This document shows positions 13,933 through 14,143 of a DNA stretch of 14,143 bases, piece after piece (the stretch's first letter is position 1; each line of letters opens with the position of its first letter). The DNA is taken from assembly GCA_000434775.1 (NCBI GenBank), contig FR895489.1, positions 1 through 14,143 of the forward strand, written 5' to 3'. Source of the stretch: Eggerthella sp. CAG:368. GTDB taxonomy: Bacteria; Actinomycetota; Coriobacteriia; Coriobacteriales; Eggerthellaceae. The translations under genes and the position numbers were made by a program. Under the pieces are notes generated by a model that searched no databases, was not told the origin of the DNA, and was given only the letters and a program-made list of their open reading frames with translations.

Positions 13933-14143
13933 GCTTTAGAGCAAAAGTGCTTTGGCTTCTTTGCCGTATATTCTCCCTGACATATTGCAACAATCTCTAA
14001 TACTTGCTCTGCAGAGAGAAGTCTTTATTCCTTTATGGCTTTTACTTATATCCGTCTATTTTCTTGATCTTCATTTATTTTTTAAGTTCTCACAGTAAGC
14101 TCGCTCTTCCCTGTATACAAAAAAAGTGGAGGGCAGTTACCTG
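13933..14143. other. Non-coding right end, nothing recognised
   Basis: AT-rich sequence with no open frame I can support, no convincing hairpin with a U-tract and no tRNA fold. It contains a short repeated GTGCTTT (about 13931 and 13949) of unclear meaning. The window ends in a purine-rich run that may belong to the next, unseen feature. Confidence 0.4.

Noticed and set aside
14109..14143. Possible start of an RNA gene or ribosome site in the purine-rich right end
   Set aside because: Too little sequence remains in the window to support any call.

Overview
The window reads as part of an anaerobe's chromosome that carries a flavin-based acyl-CoA/enoyl-CoA redox locus. A menaquinone-type membrane oxidoreductase, two electron-transfer flavoproteins (ETFs), two acyl-CoA dehydrogenases and an old-yellow-enzyme (OYE) reductase sit together. 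A NUDT19-like Nudix gene and a LACTB2-like metallo-beta-lactamase gene follow. This mix would suit an asaccharolytic gut or oral actinobacterium of the class Coriobacteriia (Eggerthellaceae-like). The taxonomic guess is an inference from gene content only, and the DNA is AT-richer than most of that family. No rRNA, tRNA, CRISPR array, insertion sequence or phage gene was seen.

Layout, right to left, which is the direction of most transcription. A TetR-type regulator (13253-13906, +) is divergent from everything else. A gap of about 420 bp holds two divergent perfect TATAAT boxes inside an identical 10-mer. Transcription unit A on the minus strand is the OYE/2,4-dienoyl-CoA reductase-like protein (10739-12835) then a CaiA-like acyl-CoA dehydrogenase (9459-10628), closed by a good intrinsic terminator. 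Both genes show the codon choice of highly expressed genes over most of their length. Transcription unit B runs fixA-like, fixB-like, acyl-CoA dehydrogenase, etfB, etfA, then a large membrane iron-sulfur protein of the EMO/EtfD type (9154 down to 2197), with its own terminator at about 2142-2168. Beyond it are the Nudix hydrolase (1159-2076, GTG start) and the MBL hydrolase (188-997), with a terminator at 53-79.

How the parts could work together (inference): the acyl-CoA dehydrogenases exchange electrons with the ETFs, and the membrane protein links an ETF to the quinone pool. Because menaquinol can reduce activated enoyl-CoAs downhill, the set could serve enoyl-CoA respiration as well as acyl-CoA oxidation. 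The OYE-type enzyme could supply NAD(P)H-dependent reduction of a conjugated substrate. No CoA ligase, CoA transferase or hydratase lies in the window, so the substrate cannot be read from it. The most unusual detail is that the dehydrogenase in unit B has alanine at both positions where this superfamily normally places its catalytic glutamate.
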